Shown: positions 50,066 through 61,365 of the stretch, piece after piece
How the letters are laid out: each line of letters opens with the position of its first letter
Position numbering within the stretch: position 1 is the first letter of the stretch
NCBI GenBank assembly: GCA_036023115.1
Contig: JAYKKT010000090.1
Coordinates: 36,913,501 to 36,977,500 of the forward strand
Length of the DNA: 64,000 nt
Source of the DNA: Brasenia schreberi
Lineage: Eukaryota; Streptophyta; Magnoliopsida; Nymphaeales; Cabombaceae
Direction: 5' to 3'
Notes under the pieces: generated by a model
What the model was told of the DNA's origin: nothing
Databases searched by the model: none
The model's input: the letters and a program-made list of their open reading frames with translations, nothing else
Program-made: the position numbers and the translations under genes

Positions 50066-50207
50066 CACACGAGTTCTTCATTTTTTTTTTGTTACAAGAG
50101 GAGGCCCAAGCCTAACACATCCACCCTCTGAGAATGGAACTCCCCAGCAGCTGCAACGGTGCTCCCTACCATTGAGATAACGCTCTTGGTGCGCACACGA
50201 GTTCTTC
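50066..50207 (-). mobile_element. SINE family B with 14-bp target-site duplication, minus strand
   Basis: CACACGAGTTCTTC occurs at 50066-50079 and at 50194-50207. The 114-base body reads on the minus strand GCACCAAGAGCGTTATCTCA, ATGGTAGGGAGC, CCGTTGCAGCTGCTGGGG, AGTTCCATTC, GTGTTAGGCTTGGGCCTCCT, CTTGTAACAAAAA. It is the best bounded SINE in the window. Confidence 0.85.
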
Positions 50208-50413
50208 CATTGATGAGATGAAGAGAAGAAAATTGGACAAAAAGAGTAAGTTAATCCTCAAGTTGTTATTAACTATGTGACAATGTATTTAGGGCTGGTA
50301 AATGAACCAAAGCTGCTCATAGTTCTTCCTCGTTCCACTAGGCCCTCGCATGTTCATGTTTGGTTCATTAAATCATACATGTTGAAGGTACGTTCTGCTC
50401 GATTGGCTAGTAA

Positions 50414-50572
50414 AAGAAAAAAGAATAAGAGGTTGTTAATGTTTGGTTCATTAAACCATTCATCTATGGTTCACCATACATTACACCGCAGCTTCGAGTC
50501 CCGGGGTTTGCACACCCGGTTTCAGCCTCCTGTTGTACCCAAAAGAAAAGAAAAAAGAATAAGGGGTTGTTC
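50414..50572 (+). mobile_element. SINE fragment flanked by about 22-bp direct repeats
   Basis: GAAAAAAGAATAAGAGGTTG TT at 50416-50437 recurs with one change (GAAAAAAGAATAAGGGGTTG TT) at about 50550-50571. Between them are GGTTCACCATACATTACACC, CAGCTTCGAGTCCC (B-box-like), CACCCGGTTTCAGCCTCC, and a TGTTGTACCCAAAAG tail, as in SINE family A. Confidence 0.6.
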
Positions 50573-53500
50573 CGTTTGTTCAGCTCGTTTTAGGGCACAA
50601 AATTTTTATTATTTGGATTTTTTTCTTATCACAAGTGGCTTGAATCCGACTTAAAGTAATTTTTCTATATTCCAGTTTGTGTATCGTCTAAACCCAGCTA
50701 ACCTACAAAATATAAAAACCACTCTGTTAGAGATTGTGCTAAAAATCTAGAGCAGACTTTTATTTTAGCATCTGGTAATCTATGGCTTTTTTTGTTTTAT
50801 AATCACCTAAAAATAATTTGATGAACGGCCTCAAGTCTGCCCTATTTCCAATGTCAAAGCTACTTTTTGTGAAATTCTTCCATTGTCCAAAATTTCTGTA
50901 TCTAGCCAAAAGAAAGCCTCACGAAGAATAAGAAAGTATACTGTGGACTGTGGAGTTGCTGAGGAAAATAGTCCAATGGTTCGCAGGAGTGGAGATTTTG
51001 AGTTTTGGATTGGGTTAGTGTCTTATTGTTTCGTGGTTGTATCAAACAGGTCAACCCAAACACGACCTGATTTTTTTTTTACTTTGGAAGGACGTGAATG
51101 CAACACGAAACATGCATGCCCCGACATGAAGAAGGAATCTTCAGGCCATAACAGTGCTTCGTTTCGTGTCTTTATGTTATATTTCCAGTCATAGTGGCAA
51201 TCTTGTTTTCCTTAGTGTTTTCGTTGTTCACCCTCACGAGATTGCCAACCTTTTCTCCCCTCTATTTGGGATAAAACATAGGGAGGAAAAGAGGAAACCT
51301 AAAAAAGAAAGGGTTTAAGAAACTATCAAATATGAAGTTATAAGATAGAATTTGTGTTACCATACCTATGAATATCATAAACAGGTCAACCCACACAACC
51401 CAAATTCTTATCTATATTGGTTTGGATGGACACGAACACGGCACAAAACATTCATACCCCTGATATAAACATGGGTTCTTCAGGCTGTACCATTGTCGGC
51501 TTTTCGGGTTGTGTTGTATATGGCCACCCTAGCTGGTGGAGGGTCGCTATTTTTGGCTGCTTGTGGCAAAGTCTCCCCATGAAATACTCATTTAGATTGT
51601 GACATACTCATTAATATTCAGTTAGATATGATTATCAAACTGTTCTGTCGGTAACTGGATTTGGATCGTGGAATCAAAGCAGGTAAAACTTGTCTTCAAG
51701 TCTTGGTATATGTAAAAATTGGAAATTAGAGATTTGCTTGATTTCCGGAGGCCCTTTTCGTGTTCTTTGTGTTTGAAGCAAAGATCTCTAAATTTGACTT
51801 TCCCTGGAAGCAATGGCAAGAATTTTTCTCCAGGTTATTAACAAAATAGTTCCACAACTTTCAGTAAATACCAAAAATATCTCTATATGTATTATTTCTA
51901 TGATGCTGAATTGCTGACTCAATAGGACTAGTGGATAAGCCAAAAGGTCTCTAGGGGTGCGTATGGATCATGATTTTTGGTGCTTATAATTCTAAGTTTC
52001 ATTGTACATCAAACATGGAACCTATCGTTTACCTCATGAAAACCAACACATCAATACTAATCAATACCACTTGAAAATCATATAAAGAATCTTGGCTCCT
52101 CAAAATCATAGTTACAAGCTTACTTGGATCTAAGTGGTGGCAGGGACTTGATACCATGAATCAAACACACCTTAGGTAAGGTTCACCTCACCTGTAATTT
52201 GAAAAACGAAAAGGTGGTGTCATGAATATAAGTGAAAAGATATTCAAATTCATACCTCCAAAAGGTTAGGGTTTAGATTTATGCAAGGCAGCATCTCACC
52301 GCCTTTTCACCTCCGGCAGCAATTTGTCCGATGGGCCGACAACATGCTGCGTGGGTAATGCTTCGCCAAGACCACCACTATTCTTTTTCTTTTGGTAGTT
52401 AGCGACTAAGAGTAATCGTCTCTATTTATTTCTCTCTAGTTTGTTAACTTTGTTTGGCAATTTGAGTCCCATTGATGAATTAACATGTGTGAATCAAAGT
52501 GTAAAACATTGTGATTTGTGGGCTCTTGCACATTAAAACTCACAAATTTTTCATATCAATCATTGTAAATTTCTTGTTTTTTTAATTGTTAGATCATATT
52601 CTTGCTTTTGATGCAAATCTTGTCATCTTTACCTTTCTTTTAGATTTCTATCATGTACTGTTAGGAAAGGCTGCAGGACTTAGTCCCAATGAATCACACA
52701 CTAATGATAGTATTTTTATCATGCCAAAAGTGGGGAGGGAAACTTGTTATTAAAACAAGAAAGCAAATAGAAAAAACCTAAACGAAATTTAGTTCTGGCA
52801 AAGAAAATATATCCAGCAACAATCGACTTGGTTCTATTTGGGCCATTTTGAGCTACCTTGAACCTTCTCATTTTAATTCATAACATCCAAAATTCTTAAA
52901 TATTACATTTTCAAAAAAATTCCCTTTAGGAGAAATGCACTTGAATGAGAAGGAAGATACACATTTCTGATAAAAGGTTTCTTTGCATTGTTAACTCCAT
53001 TACTTTGATATTTCTTAAACCTGCTAATAGTTATTAATTTGAACATTGTTAAAGCTGCTAAGTATTATTAATTTGAAATGCAATTAAACAAGTTTTTTAT
53101 TAAATAATATAACATTTTAGGTTTCTGTGTATCGTTAAAGCTGTATTGTTAGCTCCATTACTTTTACTTGATGTTGAAGTTATTATTATGTTAACTCTTA
53201 AGCTATTGATATGTATCAATAGTATCATACCATTTTAAATAGCATTATTATGTTACAAAATCAATTAATCCATGAAAAAAATTTAAATAATATTTTTAAA
53301 ATAACAATATTAATTAATAAATAAACCATTAGAACTCATACAAGTGCGCCTCACCCTCAAAAAAATCCTGAGTCTGCCACTGTTTTGTATGCATGACGTT
53401 GGTTCGGCAGAGCTGTATGTGGATACTCAGCGAGTTGTAACATTCACTGAAGGTTTTGTTTTCAACTAAGAAAAGGAAGAAGATTCCCATGGATCCACTT

Positions 53501-53869
53501 GCAATTTTTCGTTTCTTTGTGCTTAAGCCTAAAGGTTGGATGTTCGTGTCGTGTCTCTTCATGTGTCTATTAGTATAAGTGAAGGCACAACAATTTGCCT
53601 CGCTGCTCCATGCCTCTCAACTCTTGCTAAATATTCGCTTCCTCATTCAGTCTCTCACTCCGCGATGATACTCTCTATAACAGGTTTATTTATGACCCAT
53701 AAAAGGTTCATGACATCATGTTCCTACTCTTTTTCTTTTTCATATTTGTGGATAAAAATATGTACATTCTTTCTTTCTCTTCTTCGTGATAAAATGCAAT
53801 ATGTTTCTTCATTCAAATTTATACACATATGGATGATGATGCCCAAACATATGTGAGGATAATAAGATT

Positions 53870-54440
53870 GGCACACATTGTCTTTATGAAAAATAATGTT
53901 TAAGATATCTAGACTTAGTTTTTGTGATACCAATAGAAAAATTGATACAAATGTCATGTATAAAATTAATACAGGATATTTAAAATGGAGAGGTGTATCA
54001 TATATCTTATGTGATAAGGAAATACAATTAAAGTTAAAAGGTAAATATTGTAAGGCAATAATTATATGGTATTGAGTGTTAGACATTAATCATCAACATA
54101 CGCATAAGATATATGTAGCAGAAATTAAGATATTGAGATGGATGTATGGTTGACAAGAAAAGATCATATTCACAATGAAGTTATCATAGACAAATTATCG
54201 TTTAAGATTTGCATACATGAAAATGCAACCAAAGCAAATTCTCATAAGAAGGTATGAGAAACTGGATGGTGAAATTATTAAAAAAGAAAAGAAAGAACAC
54301 AAAATATTGAAAAAAAATAATAAAAAATTATCTAACTTTTGTTGAGTTAATTGTTAGCATCACAAGAATCAAGCTCTATAAAAACAAAGAATCCATGAAG
54401 CCAAATCCCATGTAATATGAGAAAAGGCTTAGAAGTTGAT
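53870..54440 (+). mobile_element. RTE-type LINE 3' fragment
   Basis: Diverged C-terminal ORF2 and tail sequence: the broken frame reads near TGYLKWRGVSYILCDKEI (54000-54030), which matches the usual GWMKWRSASGVLCDKK pattern. Later come GAAACTGGATGGTGAAATTA, AAAGAACACAAAATATTG, AAAGAATCCATGAAGCC, and ATATGAGAAAAGGCTTAG near 54420. Stops are frequent. It is parallel to 10848-11478. Confidence 0.65.
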
Positions 54441-55032
54441 CAAATTCATAAACATTTTTGTTTTCTCCCTTTTTAGTTTTTTGGTTATTTATCTTACCTA
54501 CTTGTGCAAAAGGCAATTGGGGTGCTGAAATTAGATTCTCTATTGCCAAAAAGTTTCTATTTTTCTCTATTGTTCTTTTGGAAATCAGTTTGTAGGTTCA
54601 TAAATTCTTTTTGGTGATTTGTTCAAGTTAATGCAAATCAGAGTCCTCTAAAAGATCTTTTTGGTGGTGGTGGTCACAAAATTAAGAAGATTGACCATAT
54701 TTTTATATTTATTCATGAATTGGTTCATTTATCAAAAGAAAAAATGCCAAAAAAGAACAATCTAAAGCAGAAAATGGAAAAAACTCTGAGTTCCACTCTC
54801 AACGCAAACGCAGAATTTGTGGCACTAGGTCTATGCACGATACTAACATTGAACTGATGGTGGGGACTCTTGGTTCTGTCCTAGCACAGCCCAGCCCGGC
54901 CATTTCCATGGCTCCACCTGGAATATCAATACAAATTTACCATCAGAATTGTAGTTGGGTCGGGTCGATTTGAGCAGGCTAGGTTCAGGTATAAGAGGTT
55001 AAGAGTATAGAACTAGAAATGTTCATGAGGTG

Positions 55033-55056
55033 GAGAGAGAGAGAGAGAGAGAGAGA
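55033..55056. repeat. (GA)n microsatellite
   Basis: About 12 GA units. Confidence 0.9.
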
Positions 55057-55707
55057 TTCTGCTCACTGGGTTTGGATACCGAGAGTTTAAGTGACTGGTT
55101 TACGGAGTGGGGATGCGGGTTTGTGGGGCAAGAACCTGGCTGCCCCGATCCCCACAGAAATGTGATCTGACTTGCTATGCCCAGCTCTGATAAGTAGATG
55201 GGTCTCCCGAATCCGCCCCATTTGAGGCGGGGCTCCGCATTAACCCTTGCCCCATGAACATCCTTAGCTAAGAGCCTAATGAAATGCCCGATAAAAGATG
55301 GGTCGGTCGACCTGGTTTCAAGCTGAAGTCGAAGTTACCGATGACCCGATTTTGCCCCCTTTGGTGAGAAACCGGTTTTACAAAAATGAGAATTTCGCGA
55401 CTCGAAAAATCTGGTGCGGGAGAGACCTGTTTCGGATTAGGGCAATCGGAACTCCGCCGTATCACTCTTACATCTCTCCAGCGATGATCTTTCTCCTGAA
55501 GGAGCACCCTTCTTCTGTAGGTCTCTCTATCTCTCCCTCTCAGCACGCCATGGTAGTGCGATTTCCGTCGTGCATACTTTTCCGGCAGCATCTGCTGGGA
55601 AACCATGAGATGGTATTTATCCGATTGTATCGAAAATATTTAATTCTGGGCAACTTTTTGTTTCTCAACGCATTTACCAACAGGGTGAAATCTAATCTTG
55701 TTATCGA

Positions 55708-55840
55708 TAGCGCCCGCTATAACGGATGACCCATAGCTTGCGACCCGCCACCGTTATAGCGCCGCTAACAGAGCGCTATAACACAGTTAGCGTACATTTG
55801 ATAACGCTATATCGGGTCGATTCACTTGAATCAACCCGAT
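55708..55840. repeat. Cluster of CGCTATAACGG inverted motifs and a 30-bp palindrome
   Basis: CGCTATAACGG near 55712 pairs with CCGTTATAGCG near 55752, and GCGCTATAAC and AACGCTATA follow. At 55811-55840 an ATCGGGTCGATTC arm pairs with GAATCAACCCGAT. Such clusters resemble transposon ends, but no partner end or target duplication was found. Confidence 0.6.
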
Positions 55841-55857
55841 CCAAATCAAAGGAATAA

Positions 55858-55917
55858 CCTAACGACTCAGTTACGCAGACTCTTTCTTTCTCTCTCTCTA
55901 ACGACGCAGTTACGCGT

Positions 55918-55951
<34 letters not shown>

Positions 55952-56090
55952 CCGCAGCTCCTAACGACGCAGACTCTCTCTCTCCCGCGGTTCCTAACGA
56001 CGCAGGCTCTCTCTGTCTCTGCTCCGCCTCTGCTGTCTCTCTCCCGCGGCCGCGCTTTTGCTGTCTCTCTCCCGCGGCTCCTAACGATGC
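55858..56090. repeat. CT-rich imperfect minisatellite (CTAACGACGCAG unit)
   Basis: The core CTAACGACGCAG or a close variant recurs at about 55858, 55899, 55962, 55994 and 56079. Copies are separated by CTCTCTCTTTCTCTC runs and CTCCCGCGGC strings. Unit lengths vary (about 30-85 bases), so it is a degenerate array. Confidence 0.75.
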
Positions 56091-57247
56091 TTCTAGATGG
56101 ATGCTTCTAGATGCTCTTTTGAGGTACTTTGTTTTCTCAAGATATGCTTCCTAGTTCAGTAATGTCTAAGACGTGGGTTCATTTAGTGATTTCATGATAG
56201 GCCATTAGAGGTTACCATTTCCGCTTCCTTCATCTTTATCGCTCTTCATCCTTTCTTTTTCCTTTTTGTTTGCTTCATCGTTGTTGGTTTCTATTGAGGC
56301 ATATGATGATCCCATTTATTTTTCAGATTGTATCTCATTCATTTGGGTATCATATGTTGTTTTATCGAATAGGAAGATCTGATGCCTTTCTTTTCGTCTG
56401 TCTCAAAATTTCTCTTGCTTTTATGCTTTTGTATGCCATCTTCATATCTACCATGTCTTGGATTCCTTCTAATCGAGTAAGTACTGTTTGAATTCCCTAC
56501 TGCGCATCTATGAATTGGTTTTATGGATTCCTTTTTGAAATTCACTTGCTTTGATCTGCTTTGGCGTCTTGAACGTTGATGTAACCTTTGTTTTTATGAG
56601 ATTTCAGCAATGTGGATGATGAGAATAGAAAGGAAAACAGTTATCCCTGTCTGAGCAATACTCTTTGCTGATCCCTTTTTTCTCTGACACTCTTCCGGTT
56701 GAGCTAATTCAACGTTGCTATCTTCTGCTGAAGTTTCAAAGCAAATTTTAGATTTTGGACTGAACAAATGGTTTCTTTTTAACATACCTTGTTTACAGTG
56801 AAACTGTGAAAGCAGTGTTGTCTGACGCATATCGGATCGCCGGGCTCCACGATAATGGCGTATCGTATCGTACTTTAATATTAAAATAATACAAAAAATT
56901 ATTTAAAAAATCAAGAAAAATTAGTAAAAGTCCGAAAAAAATCTAGAAAAATCTAGTAATTGCTTTAAATTCATATAATGCAAAGTTTAGCACAGATTGA
57001 ACATTCAACATTGAACAAGCATCCAAAATTACATATTTTGAAGCAAAAAATGAAATACATTTACATTTTACATATTGTAAATTTGTATCACTATCATTGA
57101 CTAAATAATCTTCATCTTCTCCTTGATAAAGATTCAAAGTTTCTCATCGCCTTCTACTTTAAAATGAAAATCTTCATCTCCTTCGTGATGTTGTTGTACT
57201 TCAAATTAATTCATGCAATGTCTTCTTCAGTTAGGAGCAGTGTTGTC

Positions 57248-57283
57248 CGTATCGCACCGTATCGTACGATACGGTGCGATACG
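57248..57283. repeat. 36-bp perfect palindrome in the hAT 5' subterminal region
   Basis: The stretch is identical to its reverse complement, centred between 57265 and 57266 (half-site CGTATCGCACCGTATCGT). It lies 10 bases inside the terminal inverted repeat. hAT transposases bind short subterminal motifs, and CGTATCG/CGATACG is the obvious candidate here. Confidence 0.9.
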
Positions 57284-57762
57284 TATCGTATCGTGGGCCA
57301 CCACGATACGATACGGGCCCCCGTATCGCAGGTGCGGGCGTATCGCACGATACGGGCGATACGCTCTGGGACCCTTATAAAGGGTCCCGGCCCGAGGGAA
57401 ACCCGCGATTTTGGGTTTCCTCTCTCCTTTTGGGTTCTTCAAGCTCCCTAAGAGTCGGTTTTCGCCTCCTTGGTGTTCAAAGCTCTAAAATCGTGCCCTA
57501 CGGTGTCCGTCCAAGCCTCCAAACTCGGATTTAGGTATATTTTTAATGTTTTTTTCCTTTTTTTCCTTTATATTTATTGTTTTTTGTGTTATTTCGGGTT
57601 TTTTTTTTAATGACAAAATATGAAGTTATTAAGTGTGTGTATACGATTTTTATTGCATTCATGAAGTGGGAGACACTCGATTTGAGTGTTATTTGAAGAT
57701 TGGGGGATTTACGAAGTGCTTTTATTTTCAGGTTTTTGTTTGAATTAAAGTACTCCATTGAG

Positions 57763-60260
57763 ATGGCAGGAAGGGGTGGTAGAGACTCTCATTCAAAGTC
57801 TGATGATCCGGCATGGCAGTGGGGTATACCAGTTGAGGGTTCAAGGTTAAAAATCAGATGTTTATTTTGTGAAAAGGTGGTTAGTGGTGGAATTTCAAGG
57901 TTGAAACACCACCTAGCAGGAACCAGGAAAGAAGTTGCTCCATGCACAGGCAGAGTTAGAAGTGTGCCAGAAGGTATTAAATGGCAATGCTTGCAGATGA
58001 TTGAGAGCATACAGGAAAGGAGACAACAAAAGGATGATTTCCAGATGTGTGAAGAAGCTGATGATGCTACTGCCACTGGAGTTGGATTCACTGATAGTTT
58101 GCCTTCAGATGCTAGAACAGATATTGGTAGTAGCAGTTCGCGAGCACCTAGCAGAGGAAAGAGGGTTGCATCTGAAGACTTTGGAGGTGGCAGAAGAGGA
58201 AGTTCAGGAAGGAGTAGAGGAAGAGCTTCTTCTTCTAGCATACATTCGTTCTTTCCTCCTTCCACTACACCTGGTGCTCAACCAGGAATTCGTGCTGCTA
58301 TGGCTTCAGAACAACTGCACGATCAAGCAGACCTTGCAGTGGGCAGATGATTTTATGATACATGCATTCCATTTAATGCAGCAAACAGTTTTCATTTTCA
58401 AGCAATGGCAGATGCAATTGCTAACATTGGTCCAGGATACAGGATGCCCTCTTATCAGAAGTTGAGAGGGAAGATATTAGATCAGACCGTGATTGAAGTG
58501 CAGCAATGCTGTTCGACTTTGAGACAATCGTGGAAGGAAACAGGATGCACTATCATGGCAGATGGATGGACCGATAGGCGAGGAAGGACATTGCTAAACT
58601 TTCTTGTATATTGTCCTAAAGGACTCATGTTTTTGAGATCTCTAGATATGTCAGAGGAGAGGCACACTGCAGAGATCCTACGAGAGGAATTTGATAAGGT
58701 TATACAAGAGGTTGGGCTAGAAAATGTAGTCCAATTGATTACAGATAATGCAGCTAACTACAAAGCAGCCGAAAAGGAGTTAGCTGATATTTATGGGACT
58801 TTCTACTGGACACCATGTGCAGCCCATTGTTTAGATCTCATCCTCGAGGACATCGGTGAGATGGATGAAATAAAGGCAGCAACTGAGTGTTGCCAAGATA
58901 TTACAAAATTTATTTACAACCATGTATTTGTTTTATGTATGATGAGGAGATACACAGAAGGTGCAGAGCTTCTTCGCACAGCTGCAACTCGGTTCGCAAC
59001 AAACTTCTTATCTGTACAGAGTATTGTGAGACAGAAGCAAGCTTTAAAGAGAATGTTCTCCTCAGATGAGTGGCAACAATTTGCAGAGTTGCCACAAAAC
59101 AGAAGGAACAGAAAGTTAAATGAGATTGCAGAAACGGTTTTTAGAAGTTCATTTTGGAATGCATGTATCAGATTATTGAAAATTACTTGTCCTTTAGTGA
59201 AAGTTTTGAGATTGGCTGACAGCGAGGAGAAACCATCTATAGGCTACCTTTATGAATCCATGGACAGGGCAAAAGAAGCAATCAGAAATAACTTTAATGG
59301 AAAAAAAAGAGATTATGTGCCCGTGTGGAAAATAATTGATAGTAGATGGAATAAACAATTGCATCAGCCTATTCATGCAGCAGCCTACTATCTAAACCCA
59401 TCATTGAGGTACTCAGCAACCTTCAAAAGGGACGGTGAGGTTAATCGAGGAATCATTGAATGCATCGACAGATTAGTCCCTGATGAGAGCATAGTAGATG
59501 CGATACATCGAGAGATGGAGATATATGATAATGCTCTTCACTTGATGGGTTTGCCTGTTGCAATTCGCAACCGCTCTACGATGCGTCCAGGTACATTGTT
59601 TATTTTCATATTTAAGTTCCATCTTACATTACTGTAGATTATTATGTCTCTAATGTTTATATTTTTTTTACAGATGTTTGGTGGAACAGGTTTGGAAGTG
59701 ATTGTCCAAACCTTAGAGATTTTGCAGTTAGAGTCTTAAGCCAAACCTTTAGTGCAACAGGTTGTGAAAGAAATTGGAGTGTTTTTGAACACATCCATAC
59801 AAAAAAGCGCAACAGGTTGGAACACAAAAGGCTTAATGATTTGGTTTATATTCGTTGTAACATGTGCCTTCGTGAAAGGTAATGTTGTATTACTTTCAAA
59901 TTTTCAATTCGATATTATTTAACTTCAATTTTCAATTGTTAATATTACTTACTAATTATTTATCTTTGTTTGTGTCGTAGGCAATTAAAAAAAGTAAATA
60001 GAGAAGAAAGTCAGTTCGATCCAATAAGTTTGGATAATTTTGATATATTAGAAGATTGGGTTATGGAAGACACTGAAGAAAATGCCCTCCTAACAGAAGA
60101 AGACGTTGCCTGGATTAATTTGGAAGGAGCGCAACAACATTATGGAGATGAAGAATTTGATTTTGAAGAAGAAGGTGTGGGCGTGGCTGATGATGATGAG
60201 GATCTGCAACAAGGAGAAGATGAAGATTATTTAGTTGATGATCCTGATTACAATTTGTAA
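57763..60260 (+). pseudogene. hAT transposase gene with one premature stop (BED, DUF659, hAT-C)
   Basis: Three exons join in phase: 57763-59590, 59674-59878 and 59981-60260 (GT-AG introns of 83 and 102 bases), for about 770 codons. A BED zinc finger lies near the N-terminus (C33, C36 in CLFCEKVV, H49/H50 in RLKHHLAGT, C61). A basic Ser/Gly/Arg-rich linker follows, then the catalytic core: D267 in MADGWTDRRGR, D328 in LITDNAANYKAAE, and E641 in SATGCERNWSVFEHIHTKKR, which opens the C-terminal hAT dimerisation part. The tail is very acidic (residues of about 690-770). In-frame TGA at 58348-58350 (codon 196) falls between VGR and FYDTCIPFNAANSFHFQAMA, a conserved stretch, so it breaks an otherwise open gene. 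Downstream ATG 58405 could only start a protein lacking the BED finger. A further intron in the 5' UTR (about 57536-57731) is possible. The transposase excises and inserts hAT DNA in the nucleus. Confidence 0.9.
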
Positions 60261-61365
60261 AATGTAACATTATATGTAACTGTAGTGTACTGTAAAGTGT
60301 AAACTATGTCTGTATTTTATTTTTTGGATTCAAAATATATAAATTTGGATGCAATTGTTCAATGTTGAATGCTCAATCTGTACTAAACTTACATTATATG
60401 AATTTAAAGCAATTATCAGATTTTTCCTGATTTTTTCTTGATTTTTTTCGATTTTTTACTATTTTTTATTAATTTTTAATTATTTTTACATTATTTTAAT
60501 ATTAAAGTACGATACGATACGATACGATATGCCCGTATCGTGGAGCCCAGCGATACACGATACGATACGCGTCAGACAACACTGGTTAGGAGTGCATTTT
60601 CTTCGTTATCTTCCATAATCCACTCATCTAATATATCAAAATTAACAAACTGCTATCTTTGTACATGTAGTTGTCATATTTGCTAATTTTCATATGTGAG
60701 CAAAACGATGAGTTCTATTTCTTTGATTATTGAATTGAGTCTATGACACCTCAGTGATGTGATATTGTTACTTGATGATATCCCCTTTTTCTCTTATTGG
60801 ATACTAGCTTTTTAACTAATGCTTGAACTCCATTTCTCACTTTAGAGATTGAGTTAAGCCTCACACACGTTGATCATGTTAACTCAATGGAAGTCATGTA
60901 AGGTGATCCCTAAAATAGTGAAGTTATGAAATGCCCACTCTATGAACCGAGACAACCAAATTGTTTTTCATTGTTTACAATTTCATGAAATTAGAAACTG
61001 GTAGCAGAAATATACCTAAAAGTTGGCAACAGAAAGGAAAATGATTTTGTCATAATTTTTATTTGTTCATAAATTATTCTTATTCAATAAATAAAATTAT
61101 AAACCTAAATTACAAGCATATTAGAGGATGCCTTGGAGGGAAGAGAAGAGAGGCGAAGAGAGGCCAGAAACCTCCAAAAACAATTTGGAAAAAAAACATT
61201 GAAAAAAAAATAAAAAAAAAGATTGAATTTCTTTTGGGGCGTATCGCCCGTATCGTACGATACGGCACGATAACCTGTATCTTATGATACAGGTTACCGC
61301 ACGATACGATACGTATCACACTGTGTCGTACGATACGGTGCGATACGGATAACACTGTGTGAAAG

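Larger units (their letters stand above)
49541..55020. other. Intergenic region with SINEs and a LINE fragment
   Basis: No gene is supported. It holds two minus-strand SINEs (49822, 50080), a plus-strand SINE (50438), and a LINE 3' fragment (53870-54440). The rest is AT-rich and unassigned. Confidence 0.5.
55057..56812. other. Intergenic region with palindromes and a CT-rich minisatellite, left of the hAT nest
   Basis: An open frame of 143 codons at 55298-55729 has an antisense partner of 112 codons, and neither resembles a known protein. Paired GTTATAGCG/CGCTATAAC arms lie at 55708-55800, and a CT-rich minisatellite lies at 55858-56090. From 56100 to 56804 I see no gene. Confidence 0.5.
57230..60592 (+). 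mobile_element. Near-complete hAT transposon, nested
   Basis: The element spans 57238-60584 (3347 bp). It starts CAGTGTTGTCCGTATCG and ends CGTCAGACAACACTG, with a 10-bp perfect terminal inverted repeat (CAGTGTTGTC). The 8-bp duplication GTTAGGAG is exact on both sides (57230-57237, 60585-60592). Both subterminal zones (57245-57370 and 60505-60570) are packed with CGATAC/GTATCG, including a 36-bp perfect palindrome at 57248-57283. It encodes one transposase gene on the plus strand. The 8-bp duplication, terminal repeat and domains assign it to hAT. Confidence 0.95.
56805..61365 (-). mobile_element. Non-autonomous hAT element (outer), split by a nested hAT
   Basis: CAGTGTTGTC at 56813 and GATAACACTG ending at 61357 are the terminal inverted repeats (one mismatch). 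The 8-bp duplication TGTGAAAG flanks both (56805-56812 and 61358-61365). Its left end matches the right end of the nested element in reverse complement (GCTGGGCTCCACGATAC region), so it lies in the opposite orientation. Without the insert it is about 1.19 kb. It keeps only the last transposase exon remnant (minus-strand NFDILDEWIMEDNEENAL region, disrupted by the insert), plus about 0.5 kb of other sequence (60650-61180) and CGATAC-rich ends. It has no transposase core, so it would need one supplied in trans. Confidence 0.9.

Noticed and set aside
55298..55729. 143-codon ORF with an overlapping antisense ORF
   Set aside because: There is no recognisable domain and no splice or promoter context, and both strands are open to a similar degree. 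I kept it out of the gene list.
57164..57534. Arg/Tyr-rich ORFs on both strands at the hAT left end
   Set aside because: They are translations of the CGATAC/GTATCG palindromic array (RYDT, YRTIR repeats), not protein-coding.
58001..58465. 154-codon plus-strand ORF overlapping the transposase
   Set aside because: It is in another frame of the hAT transposase exon, and so are 57789-58265 minus and 58887-59069 plus.
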